DNA of 64,000 bases from Sphingobium sp. (GTDB lineage: Bacteria; Pseudomonadota; Alphaproteobacteria; Sphingomonadales; Sphingomonadaceae), in NCBI GenBank assembly GCA_020446425.1, contig JAGRES010000024.1, forward strand, positions 16,014 to 80,013. The letters run 5' to 3'. A program made the translations under genes and the position numbers. Positions 49,651 through 59,593 of the stretch are shown here, piece after piece; the first letter of the stretch is position 1; every line of letters starts with the position of its first letter. The notes under the pieces are model-generated. The model was not told where the DNA came from. It worked only from the letters and a program-made list of their open reading frames with translations, and searched no databases.

Positions 49651-50466
49651 ATGCCAGAGCTTCCCGAAGTCGAAACCACCGTTGCGGGCCTGCGTTCCGT
49701 GCTGGAGGGCCGCACGCTCACCCTTGTCGAGCCACGCCGCGCGGACCTGCGCGTGCCGTTCCCGCCAGACCTGCGCCAGCGGATGACCGGCGCGCGGGTC
49801 GAGCGATTGGGGCGGCGCGCCAAATATGGCCTCGTCGAGACGGACCGGGGCGACATGATGATCTTCCACCTCGGCATGTCCGGGCGCTGGCGCGTGGACC
49901 CGGACGAGATCGGCAAGCATGACCATCTGGTGCTGGAAACGGGCGAGGGGCGGCGGCTCGCGCTGTGCGACCCGCGGCGCTTCGGGTTCGTCGAGCTGGT
50001 GCGCACGGAGGCGTGGGAGGCCTATCCGCCGTTTGCGAAGATGGGGCCGGAGCCGCTGGGCGATATATTTACAGGAAAGTTGTTACATAAGATGTTGTCG
50101 GGAAAGGCGACATCCATCAAGGCTGCCCTGTTGGATCAGCGCGTGGTCGCGGGGCTGGGCAACATCTATGTGTGCGAGGCGCTGCATATCTCCGGCATTT
50201 CCCCGCGCAAGCAGGCGGGCAAGCTGACCGCCAGGCAATGCGACGCGCTGGCCGCGGCGATCAAGGCGGTGCTGCTGAGCGCAATTGCGGCGGGCGGATC
50301 GAGCTTGCGGGACTATGCGCGGCCCGATGGCGAGCTGGGCTATTTCGCGAAGGAATGGCGCGTGTACGGGCGCGAGGGCGAGGATTGCCCCGCATGCGGC
50401 GCGACGGTGCTCCGCCGCGCGGAGGGCGGACGCAGCACCTTCTATTGCGGGGTGTGCCAGAAATAG
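49651..50466 (+). CDS. mutM: Formamidopyrimidine-DNA glycosylase
   Basis: 271 residues from the ATG giving MPELPEVETT: the N-terminal Pro and Glu3 form the active site after Met removal, so the start is certain despite open frame upstream. Lys in the GRRAKYGLV beta-hairpin, H2TH region (LLDQRVVAGLGNIYVCEAL) and C-terminal zinc finger (CPACG...YCGVCQK). Removes 8-oxoguanine and formamidopyrimidines. Last core gene before the accessory region. Confidence 0.97.
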   Translation: MPELPEVETTVAGLRSVLEGRTLTLVEPRRADLRVPFPPDLRQRMTGARVERLGRRAKYGLVETDRGDMMIFHLGMSGRWRVDPDEIGKHDHLVLETGEGRRLALCDPRRFGFVELVRTEAWEAYPPFAKMGPEPLGDIFTGKLLHKMLSGKATSIKAALLDQRVVAGLGNIYVCEALHISGISPRKQAGKLTARQCDALAAAIKAVLLSAIAAGGSSLRDYARPDGELGYFAKEWRVYGREGEDCPACGATVLRRAEGGRSTFYCGVCQK

Positions 50467-50473
50467 TGCGGGG

Positions 50474-51166
50474 TCAGGCGCGCGCTGCGCGCGCCCATGT
50501 TACCGATTGCCGTTTACGCATGGCTGCTCCCACGGCCCCGAAGCCGATGATCAGCATCGCCCAGGTCGCGGGTTCAGGTACGCCTCCGGCCAGACCGGCA
50601 GGCGTGACGGATAGCACAACAGCATCGAAGCCGTGCCCTTGTCTGGGGTCAAAGAAGCGGAACAGGCCCCCGGCAGGAAGGCTTCCGCCGTTATCGGTGC
50701 TTGGATATGTTCCGTCCCAGACAGGGGTAGGGAAATTCGACGGCAAGCTGGTACCCGACAGCCATGATTTGTCAGAGGCCCAGGCAGAAAATCGTATTTG
50801 ATTGTTGAACTGGTCAAATGCCGCGACGCTAAAGCTGTCATTATCAACGTCATTGTCATCAACATATGCATTGGAGACAGATGCAGAGCCGGCGCCGGAG
50901 AAGGTGAAGCCATTGAGCGTCATGCTCAGGTTTATCGAGGGGTGCTGATATGTGGCGACGTCCCACCCTGCATATGCGATTATATTTGCCGGGCTGATGC
51001 TGTCATCATAGGAAAAGCTGCCGGAGATCATGGTGCCTGCGGGCACCAGGGCGCCGACCTGATCGACACGAGCCGTATAATCGAAAATGCGGACGAGCGC
51101 AGAGGCAGGCGCAACGCTGGACAATATGGCCAGAGCGGCCACGGCAATTTTTGCTATTTTCATCAT
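50474..51166 (-). CDS. PEPxxWA-CTERM sorting-domain exported protein
   Basis: 230 residues from the ATG at 51166. Signal peptide (cleavage after PASA), a beta-rich Asp-, Ser- and Asn-rich body, and the C-terminal sorting signal VPEPATWAMLIIGFGAVG followed by RKRQ. That tripartite tail (PEPxxWA, hydrophobic helix, basic end) is the sphingomonad variant recognised by exosortase systems. The exosortase is not in the window. Function of the mature protein unknown. It ends 8 bp after mutM on the opposite strand. Confidence 0.9.
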   Translation of the reverse strand: MMKIAKIAVAALAILSSVAPASALVRIFDYTARVDQVGALVPAGTMISGSFSYDDSISPANIIAYAGWDVATYQHPSINLSMTLNGFTFSGAGSASVSNAYVDDNDVDNDSFSVAAFDQFNNQIRFSAWASDKSWLSGTSLPSNFPTPVWDGTYPSTDNGGSLPAGGLFRFFDPRQGHGFDAVVLSVTPAGLAGGVPEPATWAMLIIGFGAVGAAMRKRQSVTWARAARA

Positions 51167-51303
51167 GAACCCCAATGTGAAACTGCCTCCTGTTACCCCG
51201 GCGCATGACGGTATCAATACCGGTAACCATGTTTCCCTCCATTTTGGCGCAATCTTGCAATATCAACCTGTTCGCCTCAGCGGCTTTTGAATGAGGCGAT
51301 CAC

Positions 51304-51579
51304 TCAGGGATATTGCTGGCGGGAATGGAGGACCGCCAATATCTCAATCGCTTCGGCGACGCGGGAGATCAGGATGTAGTTGGGATGCACAATCGCCTCG
51401 CGCGTGCCGGGGATGCGGCCGGGGCGGTGGATATGCGGATGGTCGGGAAGGCGGTCAACCGCTTCATAGATGACTGCGCGAAGGCGCTGTGATGCAGGCT
51501 TGTTGCGGGCGGCGATGTAATCAAGGATGTCGAGAAGGTCTGTTTCCGCCTCCTCTCTCCAGATGATGGGCAGCGTCAT
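51304..51579 (-). CDS. RelE/ParE family toxin
   Basis: 91 residues. ParE/RelE fold pattern: PIIWREEAETDLLDILDYIA at the N-terminus, then a RLPDHPHIHRPGRIPGTREAIVHP region with Arg-rich strand and a C-terminal IEILAVLHSRQQYP. ParE-type proteins poison gyrase, RelE types cleave mRNA; which applies cannot be decided. Its start overlaps the antitoxin stop (ATGA), the usual toxin-antitoxin order. Confidence 0.88.
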   Translation of the reverse strand: MTLPIIWREEAETDLLDILDYIAARNKPASQRLRAVIYEAVDRLPDHPHIHRPGRIPGTREAIVHPNYILISRVAEAIEILAVLHSRQQYP

Positions 51580-51746
51580 TTATATTTGTCGATTACCGCC
51601 TGAGCCTTCGCCATTACCTCGTCATGCGGAATGCCCGGCTTTTTCGAGGCCAGCGCTTTCTCCACCTTTGCGCGCACCCATGCATCATGCGCCTCGGCTT
51701 CCTCAGACGTAGCGAATTCGGATTCGATGGGCGTGAACTTGGTCAT
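51576..51746 (-). CDS. Antitoxin of the ParE-type pair
   Basis: 56 residues from the ATG at 51746. Polar and helical: EEAEAHDAWVRAKVEKALA and the C-terminal IPHDEVMAKAQAVIDKYK. The short KPGIPHDEV block is typical of ParD/RelB-like antitoxins paired with ParE. The N-terminal DNA-binding part is very short, so it may be only a toxin-neutralising peptide. A longer reading to 51878 runs through a palindromic repeat and is unlikely. Confidence 0.75.
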   Translation of the reverse strand: MTKFTPIESEFATSEEAEAHDAWVRAKVEKALASKKPGIPHDEVMAKAQAVIDKYK

Positions 51747-51827
51747 GGCGTGAATATAATCCGTTTCGGTTGCGGGTGCAATAAAGGGCGGCATTCGCCT
51801 CAGCGGCCCGCCCGTGCCGGCTTCCGA

Positions 51828-51872
51828 GCATCGCGCCGAAAAGTGGTGACCGGTTTTCGGCACCAGCGATGC
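51828..51872. repeat. Alphaproteobacterial intergenic palindromic repeat
   Basis: Nested inverted repeat: GCATCGC (51828-51834) with GCGATGC (51866-51872), and GCCGAAAA (51835-51842) with TTTTCGGC (51854-51861). The core (GAAAAGTGG..ACCGGTTTTCGG) matches a palindrome repeated in many alphaproteobacterial genomes, by memory. It sits just upstream of the antitoxin gene. Confidence 0.7.
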
Positions 51873-51884
51873 GGCCACGAAGGC

Positions 51885-52019
51885 TCAGAGCAGGCGGGCG
51901 AGCCAGCTGAGACAGGCCCATAGCATCAGCCCCGCGAGCAGCGCGGCCTCGGCATAGAGACAGCCGGAAGCATGCGATGCCCGTTTGTGCGGCCCATCGG
52001 GCCAGCGGCGACGCGCCAT
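51885..52019 (-). CDS. Possible 44-residue small membrane protein
   Basis: Small ORF: a basic N-terminus (MARRRWPDGPHKRASHASG) and a hydrophobic helix (AALLAGLMLWACLSWLARLL). GGGGAAAGG lies 4-5 nt upstream of the ATG. A basic start plus one helix fits an inner-membrane peptide, and the island context makes a type I-like or phage peptide possible, but nothing supports this beyond the composition. It could be chance. Confidence 0.35.
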   Translation of the reverse strand: MARRRWPDGPHKRASHASGCLYAEAALLAGLMLWACLSWLARLL

Positions 52020-52127
52020 AAGCCTTTCCCCACAGCGTTGATACAGTCAGCCCCACCGACCGGACCAAATCGACAATACATATTATAGTTGATAAACTGG
52101 AGTGCGGTTCACGTCAATAATTGCCGC

Positions 52128-52337
52128 ATGGATATGCGCAAACTTGTGGGCGAAAATGTCAAGAAGGCCCGGATCGCAAAGGGAATGACGCAGGAAGAGC
52201 TGGCGGAGAAGTCAGGCTTTTCGCAGCAATATATCAGCGGCCTCGAAAGCGGCAGGCGCAACCCGACCATCGTGACGATCTACGAGATTGCACAGGCGCT
52301 GGGCGTGAGCCACGAAGTGCTGGTGCGGGCTAGGTAA
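52128..52337 (+). CDS. XRE-family helix-turn-helix regulator
   Basis: 69 residues from the ATG at 52128. Nearly all one HTH_3 domain: GENVKKARIAKGMTQEELAE, FSQQYISGLESGRRNPTIVT and IAQALGVSHEVL. No sensor domain. The AT-rich sequence before it (CATATTATAGTTGATAAACT) probably holds its promoter and operator. It may control the small genes around it; the divergent 44-residue ORF shares this upstream region. Confidence 0.85.
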   Translation: MDMRKLVGENVKKARIAKGMTQEELAEKSGFSQQYISGLESGRRNPTIVTIYEIAQALGVSHEVLVRAR

Positions 52338-52440
52338 TGCATCTGACTGTGACCTGACATGCTGCCTCCGATCCTCTGCGGAATGTTTTGTAGAGAATAC
52401 TCCGTGGTAATATACTCGTCAATAGCGATTTTGCCGGATC

Positions 52441-52650
52441 ATGGAAATTCGGGAAATATTCGCGCGCAATCTACGCAAGGCGAGGAAGGCGGCTGGCCTG
52501 TCTCAGGAAGAGCTTGCGCATCGCGCGGATATCGACCGCACCTATATCAGCGCGCTTGAGCGATGCGTCTATGCGGCCAGCATTGATGTGGTGGGACGTC
52601 TGGCGAAGGAGCTGGATGTGGAGCCTTCGGAACTGTTACGCTTGCCCTGA
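52441..52650 (+). CDS. XRE-family helix-turn-helix regulator, C-protein-like
   Basis: 69 residues, single HTH_3 domain: RNLRKARKAAGLSQEELAH, DIDRTYISALERCVYAASID and LAKELDVEPSELLRL. The sequence type resembles controller (C) proteins of restriction-modification systems, but no methylase or endonuclease lies near, so it is more likely a free regulator or remnant. The 100 bp before it repeat the hexamer ATACTC twice (before GTAATATACTC), a possible operator. Confidence 0.82.
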   Translation: MEIREIFARNLRKARKAAGLSQEELAHRADIDRTYISALERCVYAASIDVVGRLAKELDVEPSELLRLP

Positions 52651-52746
52651 AATGGATTGGGGCAAGATAAAAGGCGCGAATTTCAAACGATTGCGAGAAT
52701 GCAAATATTTAATGTGCGCGAGACTTCTGTATATATAGTTCTAATA

Positions 52747-53619
52747 TTATTCATGATCTATCTCTAGTAAAAATACGTTTTTATCTGAAAGTCCAAATTT
52801 AAATAAAGATTTTTCTGTGTCATTGTAATTAAAACTATGCGTGAAAATGCTATTATTTTCGCTCATTATTATATCATTCACTTCTGAAATTGGAAGTACA
52901 GAAAGAAAATGATTCTTTGACATAGATAAAATAGCAATAGAATTATAATCTAAATATTCTGTTTCTTTAAATTTTGCTGGGTGACCCTCTGTATAAATGA
53001 AATCAAATCCTGTTTCGCGACAGGACATAGGGTATATTTTATTAATTTTATTTAATTTTCTCCCTGGTTTATATTGGAATTCTCTTTCAAAATCAGAGCG
53101 GGATCGAATTATAACCCTCGCTATACGATATGCATGCGCCGCAAACGGCGTGCCTCGATCTGCTGTAAAAAATAATCGATCCCTATTTTTTTGTATTTTA
53201 ATATTTTTATTTTTTATATAGTTTGAAGTAAATCCTATATGATCTTCTCCACTCTCATGCAGACTTATTTTCCATTCATATATTTCTCGGCATGCAATAT
53301 AGATGTCTCTTTTGTACTTCCATACTTTCCAAGTAAAGCTATTTATTCCATTTTTCCAAATGGTAAAATAAACCTCATTAATAATATTTTGAATATTTTT
53401 TCTGTCGCTAAATGTAGCGCTAGCTCCAAACGGTAATAATCTAGTGTTTCCATCTATATTTATAGATCTAACATCGGGAACGGGTATTAAAGATTTACAG
53501 GAAGGGCATTGTTCCTTGTTTTCGTATGAGATTAATTCCATTCCGGGCGGCAAATGTTGGCTGAAAGCCGAGTAAAAATTTTTCCCACAATGTGGACAAT
53601 GATTTACTATTTCAGTCAT
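52747..53619 (-). CDS. AT-rich foreign hypothetical protein with N-terminal zinc ribbon
   Basis: 290 residues from the ATG at 53619. Two Cys pairs (CPHCGKNF and CPSCKSLIP, residues about 7-42) form a zinc ribbon; the rest is a basic alpha/beta region with a FTWKVWKYKRDIYIACRE segment and ISLHESGEDHIGFTSNYIK, a Trp/His pattern I have seen in unnamed proteins. GC is about 15-30 % in lines I counted, against over 60 % around it, a clear sign of transfer. It starts inside the 3' end of the ParE-type toxin gene (8-bp overlap). Function unknown. Confidence 0.82.
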   Translation of the reverse strand: MTEIVNHCPHCGKNFYSAFSQHLPPGMELISYENKEQCPSCKSLIPVPDVRSINIDGNTRLLPFGASATFSDRKNIQNIINEVYFTIWKNGINSFTWKVWKYKRDIYIACREIYEWKISLHESGEDHIGFTSNYIKNKNIKIQKNRDRLFFTADRGTPFAAHAYRIARVIIRSRSDFEREFQYKPGRKLNKINKIYPMSCRETGFDFIYTEGHPAKFKETEYLDYNSIAILSMSKNHFLSVLPISEVNDIIMSENNSIFTHSFNYNDTEKSLFKFGLSDKNVFLLEIDHE

Positions 53620-53917
53620 CGAACATACTCGCAAAAGTCTGGCCGCCGTGGACCAGTGACAGAACTTCAACCTCGCTTTCAAGTACACGATAGGCGATGA
53701 TTGTGCGCCGCCTGTATGGCACCGTGCGCACGCCCGACGCGATATCGTCACGCGGGGTGCCGCGTTCGGGGAATGTAGTCAGCTTTGCGGTATGCGCCTC
53801 AATCGCGCTGGTATAGGCGAACGCTGTTTGGGGATCGGCTTGATCCGCTATCCAGTCATATAGTGCAAGAAGTTGCGCCTCGGCTCTGGATCGCCAGACG
53901 ATCCGGTAAGTTTTCAC
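53612..53917 (-). CDS. RelE/ParE family toxin (second pair)
   Basis: 101 residues. ParE-type: YRIVWRSRAEAQLLALYDWIAD, then FPERGTPRDDIASGVRTVPYRRRTIIAYRV, cut to cores, and a C-terminal VLSLVHGGQTFASMF. The RTVPYRRR-IIAY strand block is characteristic of ParE. Gyrase is the known target of ParE; not testable here. It overlaps the antitoxin stop by ATGA and its stop lies inside the start of the AT-rich gene, making a three-gene unit. Confidence 0.92.
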   Translation of the reverse strand: MKTYRIVWRSRAEAQLLALYDWIADQADPQTAFAYTSAIEAHTAKLTTFPERGTPRDDIASGVRTVPYRRRTIIAYRVLESEVEVLSLVHGGQTFASMFDD

Positions 53918-54180
53918 TTGCCTGTGCGTGCGGCGTGACGGGCGCGAAGAGACGCGAAGACCTCATCCTGTGGAATGGAGGGTGCGGGATCGGCAAGCGC
54001 TTCCTCGACACGCGCCTTGAGCAGCGCGTCAAGTGCTTCCTCCTCCCGTTCAAGCGCGCGCAGTCCGGCGCGGACGACCTCACTGGCCGAGCTGTATCGT
54101 CCCGAAGCAACGCGCGACTGCACCGTTTCGGCAAGCGGGCCGAGCGTGACGGTGAGGGGCTTTATGGCGCGAGCTGTCAT
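53914..54180 (-). CDS. ParD-like ribbon-helix-helix antitoxin
   Basis: 88 residues from the ATG at 54180. N-terminal RHH: KPLTVTLGPLAETVQSRVASGRYSSASEVVRAGLRALE, cut here to its parts TVTLGPLAETV and SASEVVRAGL, followed by a helical tail (EALDALLKARVEEALADPAPSIPQDEVF) that wraps the toxin. Upstream ATG at 54204 is in the operator and is unlikely. A -10 TATAAT ends 7 bp from the ATG, so the mRNA may be leaderless. Confidence 0.9.
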   Translation of the reverse strand: MTARAIKPLTVTLGPLAETVQSRVASGRYSSASEVVRAGLRALEREEEALDALLKARVEEALADPAPSIPQDEVFASLRARHAARTGK

Positions 54181-54215
54181 ATGGGAATTATATGACACTG
54201 TCATATTGGGTGCAA
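54176..54215 (-). promoter_or_regulatory. parD-like promoter with three operator half-sites
   Basis: On the minus strand: -35 TTGCAC (54210-54215), 17-bp spacer, -10 TATAAT (54187-54192). Three copies of the half-site GTCATAT/ATATGAC lie at 54176-54182, 54190-54196 and 54200-54206; the last two form the perfect palindrome ATATGACAcTGTCATAT. One half-site overlaps the start codon. This fits autorepression by a ribbon-helix-helix antitoxin. Confidence 0.75.
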
Positions 54216-54278
54216 GTGGTTTGGTGCGGACAATTTAATGCACTGTCACCGTAACCCCAAACCCCTCCCAAAAACGCA

Positions 54279-54641
54279 TTATGCTCGGATTGTGATCTCA
54301 ATTTGCTCAGGTTTTACGCCAAAAGAATTCGCCAGCCCAATCTTTGCATCGCCAATGGTTAAATGCGGGATTTGCGGTGTTTCGTTATCACTTTCGTCTC
54401 TGTCTTCCACATAAACGAAAGTCACGCGTTGTTTCTCAAGATCAACGCTTGAAGTTTTCCATCCGGCGCTTTGCCATCCGATGCTCTGTGCACGCATTTG
54501 ATTTGACCACCAAGCTTGATATTGCCGCGCGCTTGCGGGTAGCGGAAAACCTAGAACTTCTTCAATTTCACTAAAAGTCGGTTCCCATATTCCAGCATCA
54601 TAGCTTGCAAGAAAAGTTGTCAATTTGACATATTTAGACAT
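54279..54641 (-). CDS. DUF7662-like hypothetical protein
   Basis: 120 residues from the ATG at 54641, with GGAGGCAGAT upstream. Core: KLTTFLASYDAGIWEPTFSEIEEVLGFPLPASARQYQAWWSN, cut to EPTFSEIEEVLGFPLP and ARQYQAWWSN, a pattern I associate with DUF7662 family proteins, then a W-rich middle and the C-terminus VKPEQIEITIRA. Such proteins occur scattered in mobile regions, often alone. GC is lower than neighbouring core genes. Function unknown. A palindrome (54660-54674) lies in its promoter. Confidence 0.75.
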   Translation of the reverse strand: MSKYVKLTTFLASYDAGIWEPTFSEIEEVLGFPLPASARQYQAWWSNQMRAQSIGWQSAGWKTSSVDLEKQRVTFVYVEDRDESDNETPQIPHLTIGDAKIGLANSFGVKPEQIEITIRA

Positions 54642-54659
54642 ATCTGCCTCCAATTCGAT

Positions 54660-54674
54660 ATGTATAATATACAT
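54660..54674. promoter_or_regulatory. AT-rich palindrome upstream of the DUF7662-like gene
   Basis: ATGTATA-A-TATACAT, a perfect 15-bp palindrome 19 bp before the start codon, inside a very AT-rich promoter region. It may be an operator; the regulator is unknown. Confidence 0.45.
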
Positions 54675-54696
54675 CAATTATATATAATGTAAATAG

Positions 54697-54806
54697 TCAC
54701 TCCGCTGCCACCGCTTTCTCCCGCTCCAATAGCGGCTTGAGATATTTGCCGGTGTAGCTGCGCGCTTCCTTGACGACCTGTTCCGGCCCTTCGACTTCGC
54801 CCTCGA
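54697..54806 (-). pseudogene. Remnant second copy of the UvrA C-terminal tail
   Basis: Reading the minus strand in a frame other than uvrA gives EGPEQVVKEARSYTGKYLKP and LLEREKAVAAE before a stop. It matches the present uvrA end ([20 protein letters not shown]) in the RSYTGxYLxP core. So the last about 30 codons of a uvrA lie just past the current stop, out of frame. I infer a duplication or recombination at the uvrA 3' end, followed by insertion of the REP-like sequence at 54811-54837. Confidence 0.7.
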
Positions 54807-57740
<2,934 letters not shown>

Positions 57741-57874
57741 GGGGAACGCCTGGGCTTGGTGATGTTCGTCAGCATGAAATGAAAATGTCTTTCCCGATTC
57801 GTGTCTATGCCACACATGATCTCATATGGGCTCCTGTTCCAATACGGCAATGCAACATAGCGGCACAGGAGCAT

Positions 57875-57889
57875 GTTCTTTATATGTTC
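57875..57889. promoter_or_regulatory. LexA (SOS) box
   Basis: GTTC-TTTATAT-GTTC, exact alphaproteobacterial consensus GTTC-N7-GTTC. It lies 135 bp upstream of uvrA, a common SOS gene in this class, and is oriented so that LexA would block leftward transcription. It could also control a rightward transcript into the 57890-58250 region. Confidence 0.8.
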
Positions 57890-58213
57890 CACGGGCTCAT
57901 GTTGCAATCATCGAATATTTTGTGCGCTATCCAGCGGGCGGTGGACATAAAATTCCAGCAATGGCCATCACACTGATGTTTGATTAGCGAGATGTCCATT
58001 TTTTACATTTTTTGATGGACTTTACATGATTTTACGCTATGTTTGGGTCAATTCGTCGGTTGTTATCTGCGGGGGTAACAGGGGAAGCTGACGGTCTATT
58101 GTGCATCGGCAGGCCCGGACGGGCCTGTATTCATGTGCGCCAGGCTGGCACTTATTCCGCAGATTGTAATTCGATATTTTTGAGATCCTTAGTGCCCGAC
58201 AGCATGTAGGATA
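57890..58213 (+). ncRNA. Candidate structured RNA in the region right of uvrA
   Basis: 650 bp without a convincing gene, ending in a strong terminator at 58214-58249. Inside are a hairpin AGGCCCG-GA-CGGGCCT (about 58111-58126), GTTA...TAAC around a CTGCGGGG loop, and GCCAG-G-CTGGC. The -35/-10 candidates near 58010-58040 are weak. A 57-codon ORF runs through but lacks a ribosome binding site. I propose a small RNA, possibly SOS-controlled; I do not recognise its family. Confidence 0.35.
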
Positions 58214-58249
58214 CGCCCCCGGGACGTCCCTTGCCCCGGGGGCGTTTTT
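58214..58249 (+). terminator. Strong Rho-independent terminator with no obvious gene upstream
   Basis: Stem CGCCCCCGGG / CCCGGGGGCG with an 11-nt loop, followed by TTTTT on the plus strand; the minus strand has no T-run. The nearest plus-strand gene upstream is far away (none within the region), which implies a transcript of its own. Confidence 0.85.
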
Positions 58250-58400
58250 ATGCGTGCTCCAAATTTTTGTTGCAGCGCAGCAAAAACTCTTGCAGATATT
58301 TTTCAGCAGACATTAACGTTACGCAACGGATGCTTAAGCCTTTGCTAACCGCTTTTGGAGATAATGGGTTATCCGGGTTATATGAGGTTCGGAGGCATTG

Positions 58401-58952
58401 ATGGGAATGACTGGCAAAGCGCCTGATGGTTCAATCACTCTTGCTGAAATGCGGGAGTTCGCCAGCTTTGCGGCTGCAACCCAACGCTATATCCGGCGCT
58501 CCCTGGATGTCGCCTTTCATCGCGCGGACGCGATGGAGCTGTGGTGCCGCGACGTTGTCGAGGCTGCCAGCATCAAGGCGCAGTCCCGCATGTATGAGCG
58601 CATCCACGAATTGCGCACCATGGTTCCCGATGACAGCGGCCTGGAACAGGTCGAGCCTTTCATGGCGCCGCTGATCGGCATTTCCGCATTTGATCTGGCG
58701 CAGGACCGGCTGACCAGCTTTTCCGCCTATCGCTTCCTGTATGAGCGTCTGTTGGGCGCCGGCTCGCGCCCATGGCTGCCGGGTGCGTTCTGCGCTGCGG
58801 CGAGCCTGCCCAACCTGCACCCCGACAAGCGCCGCGCGCTGCTGCAGTCGATCAGCGAGGCGGCTGCCACCGCGATCGGATGGTCCAACCGTGAGCCGAG
58901 TTTTTACCCTGAATGGGTTGAAAAGGTCGATGTTAACAATATCGCCAATTGA
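58401..58952 (+). CDS. Conserved-looking hypothetical protein (mostly helical)
   Basis: 183 residues from the ATG at 58401; GGAGG lies 5 nt upstream, ruling out the TTG one codon earlier. Helical, with FASFAAATQRYIRRSLDVAFHRADAM and AASIKAQSRMYERIHELRTM, cut to SFAAATQRYIRRSLD and SRMYERIHEL, then a Trp/Pro-rich C-terminus (SRPWLPGAFCAAASLPN, SFYPEWVEKVD). No signal peptide, no membrane helix. Nothing recognised. It stands alone in a sparsely coding region. Confidence 0.72.
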   Translation: MGMTGKAPDGSITLAEMREFASFAAATQRYIRRSLDVAFHRADAMELWCRDVVEAASIKAQSRMYERIHELRTMVPDDSGLEQVEPFMAPLIGISAFDLAQDRLTSFSAYRFLYERLLGAGSRPWLPGAFCAAASLPNLHPDKRRALLQSISEAAATAIGWSNREPSFYPEWVEKVDVNNIAN

Positions 58953-59074
58953 TTATTTATCCATAAGTATCTGAAAAATAATCATATAATCATGAATTTT
59001 TGAAATCTCGCAGCGACGGGCGGGAACCATATTAACTCCTCTCCGGTTTATGACCATGCAAGAGGAGATCAAAC

Positions 59075-59365
59075 ATGGTTGAATATCGTAACGATGCTGG
59101 CCCGGCTGTTGGGCGTAGTAATGGTGGTGCAGGCCGTATTCTGCTGATCGTCGCTGTTCTCGCGGCGTTGATCGTCGGCCTGTTGTTCGCAACCGGTTTC
59201 TGGACTGCTGATGTCAAGGAAGGTTCGCTTCCCGATGTTGACGTCAGCGCCACCGGCGGCGAGCTTCCCGCAGTGGATGTGGACTCCAAGGAAGTGGTGG
59301 TCGGAACGACCGAAGAAACCGTCACCGTTCCGACGGTTGGTGTGAAAGATAATGGCGAGGACTAA
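59075..59365 (+). CDS. Small membrane-anchored hypothetical protein
   Basis: 96 residues, preceded by AGAGGAGATCAAAC. A short basic N-terminus, one transmembrane helix (about residues 22-44), and an acidic, Val- and Thr-rich periplasmic tail with DVDVSATGGELPAVDVDSKE, cut to DVDVSATGG. The tail looks disordered. No family recognised. A terminator follows 30 bp after the stop, so it is monocistronic. Confidence 0.75.
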   Translation: MVEYRNDAGPAVGRSNGGAGRILLIVAVLAALIVGLLFATGFWTADVKEGSLPDVDVSATGGELPAVDVDSKEVVVGTTEETVTVPTVGVKDNGED

Positions 59366-59394
59366 TTGCTCCTCGATCCTAGACGAAACCGATG

Positions 59395-59422
59395 AGGCAG
59401 GGGCATTTGCTCCTGCCTTTTT
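59395..59422 (+). terminator. Rho-independent terminator
   Basis: AGGCAGG...CCTGCCT stem with a GC-ATTT-GC apex, followed by TTTTT, 29 bp after the small membrane protein gene. Confidence 0.85.
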
Positions 59423-59593
59423 CCGTTCTCAGCTGCGTTTACGGTATCGGAAATACCAGACTTCGTGACAGGGTTCAAGCATCGTATTGATTTTCAGTAG
59501 TTTTTGGTGATTTTTTGACCTCGAAAATCGCTCCAGCAATCACCCAGCAATCACCGTTTCGAAGTGATGAGGGCATGGATTTGGTGCATCCGA

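Noticed and set aside
52441-52650. Controller gene of a restriction-modification system
   Set aside because: The protein is C-protein-like, but there is no methyltransferase or endonuclease gene within reach in the window.
57779-57976. 65-codon ORF beside uvrA
   Set aside because: Runs through the LexA box region, has no ribosome binding site and unusual composition; more likely regulatory DNA.
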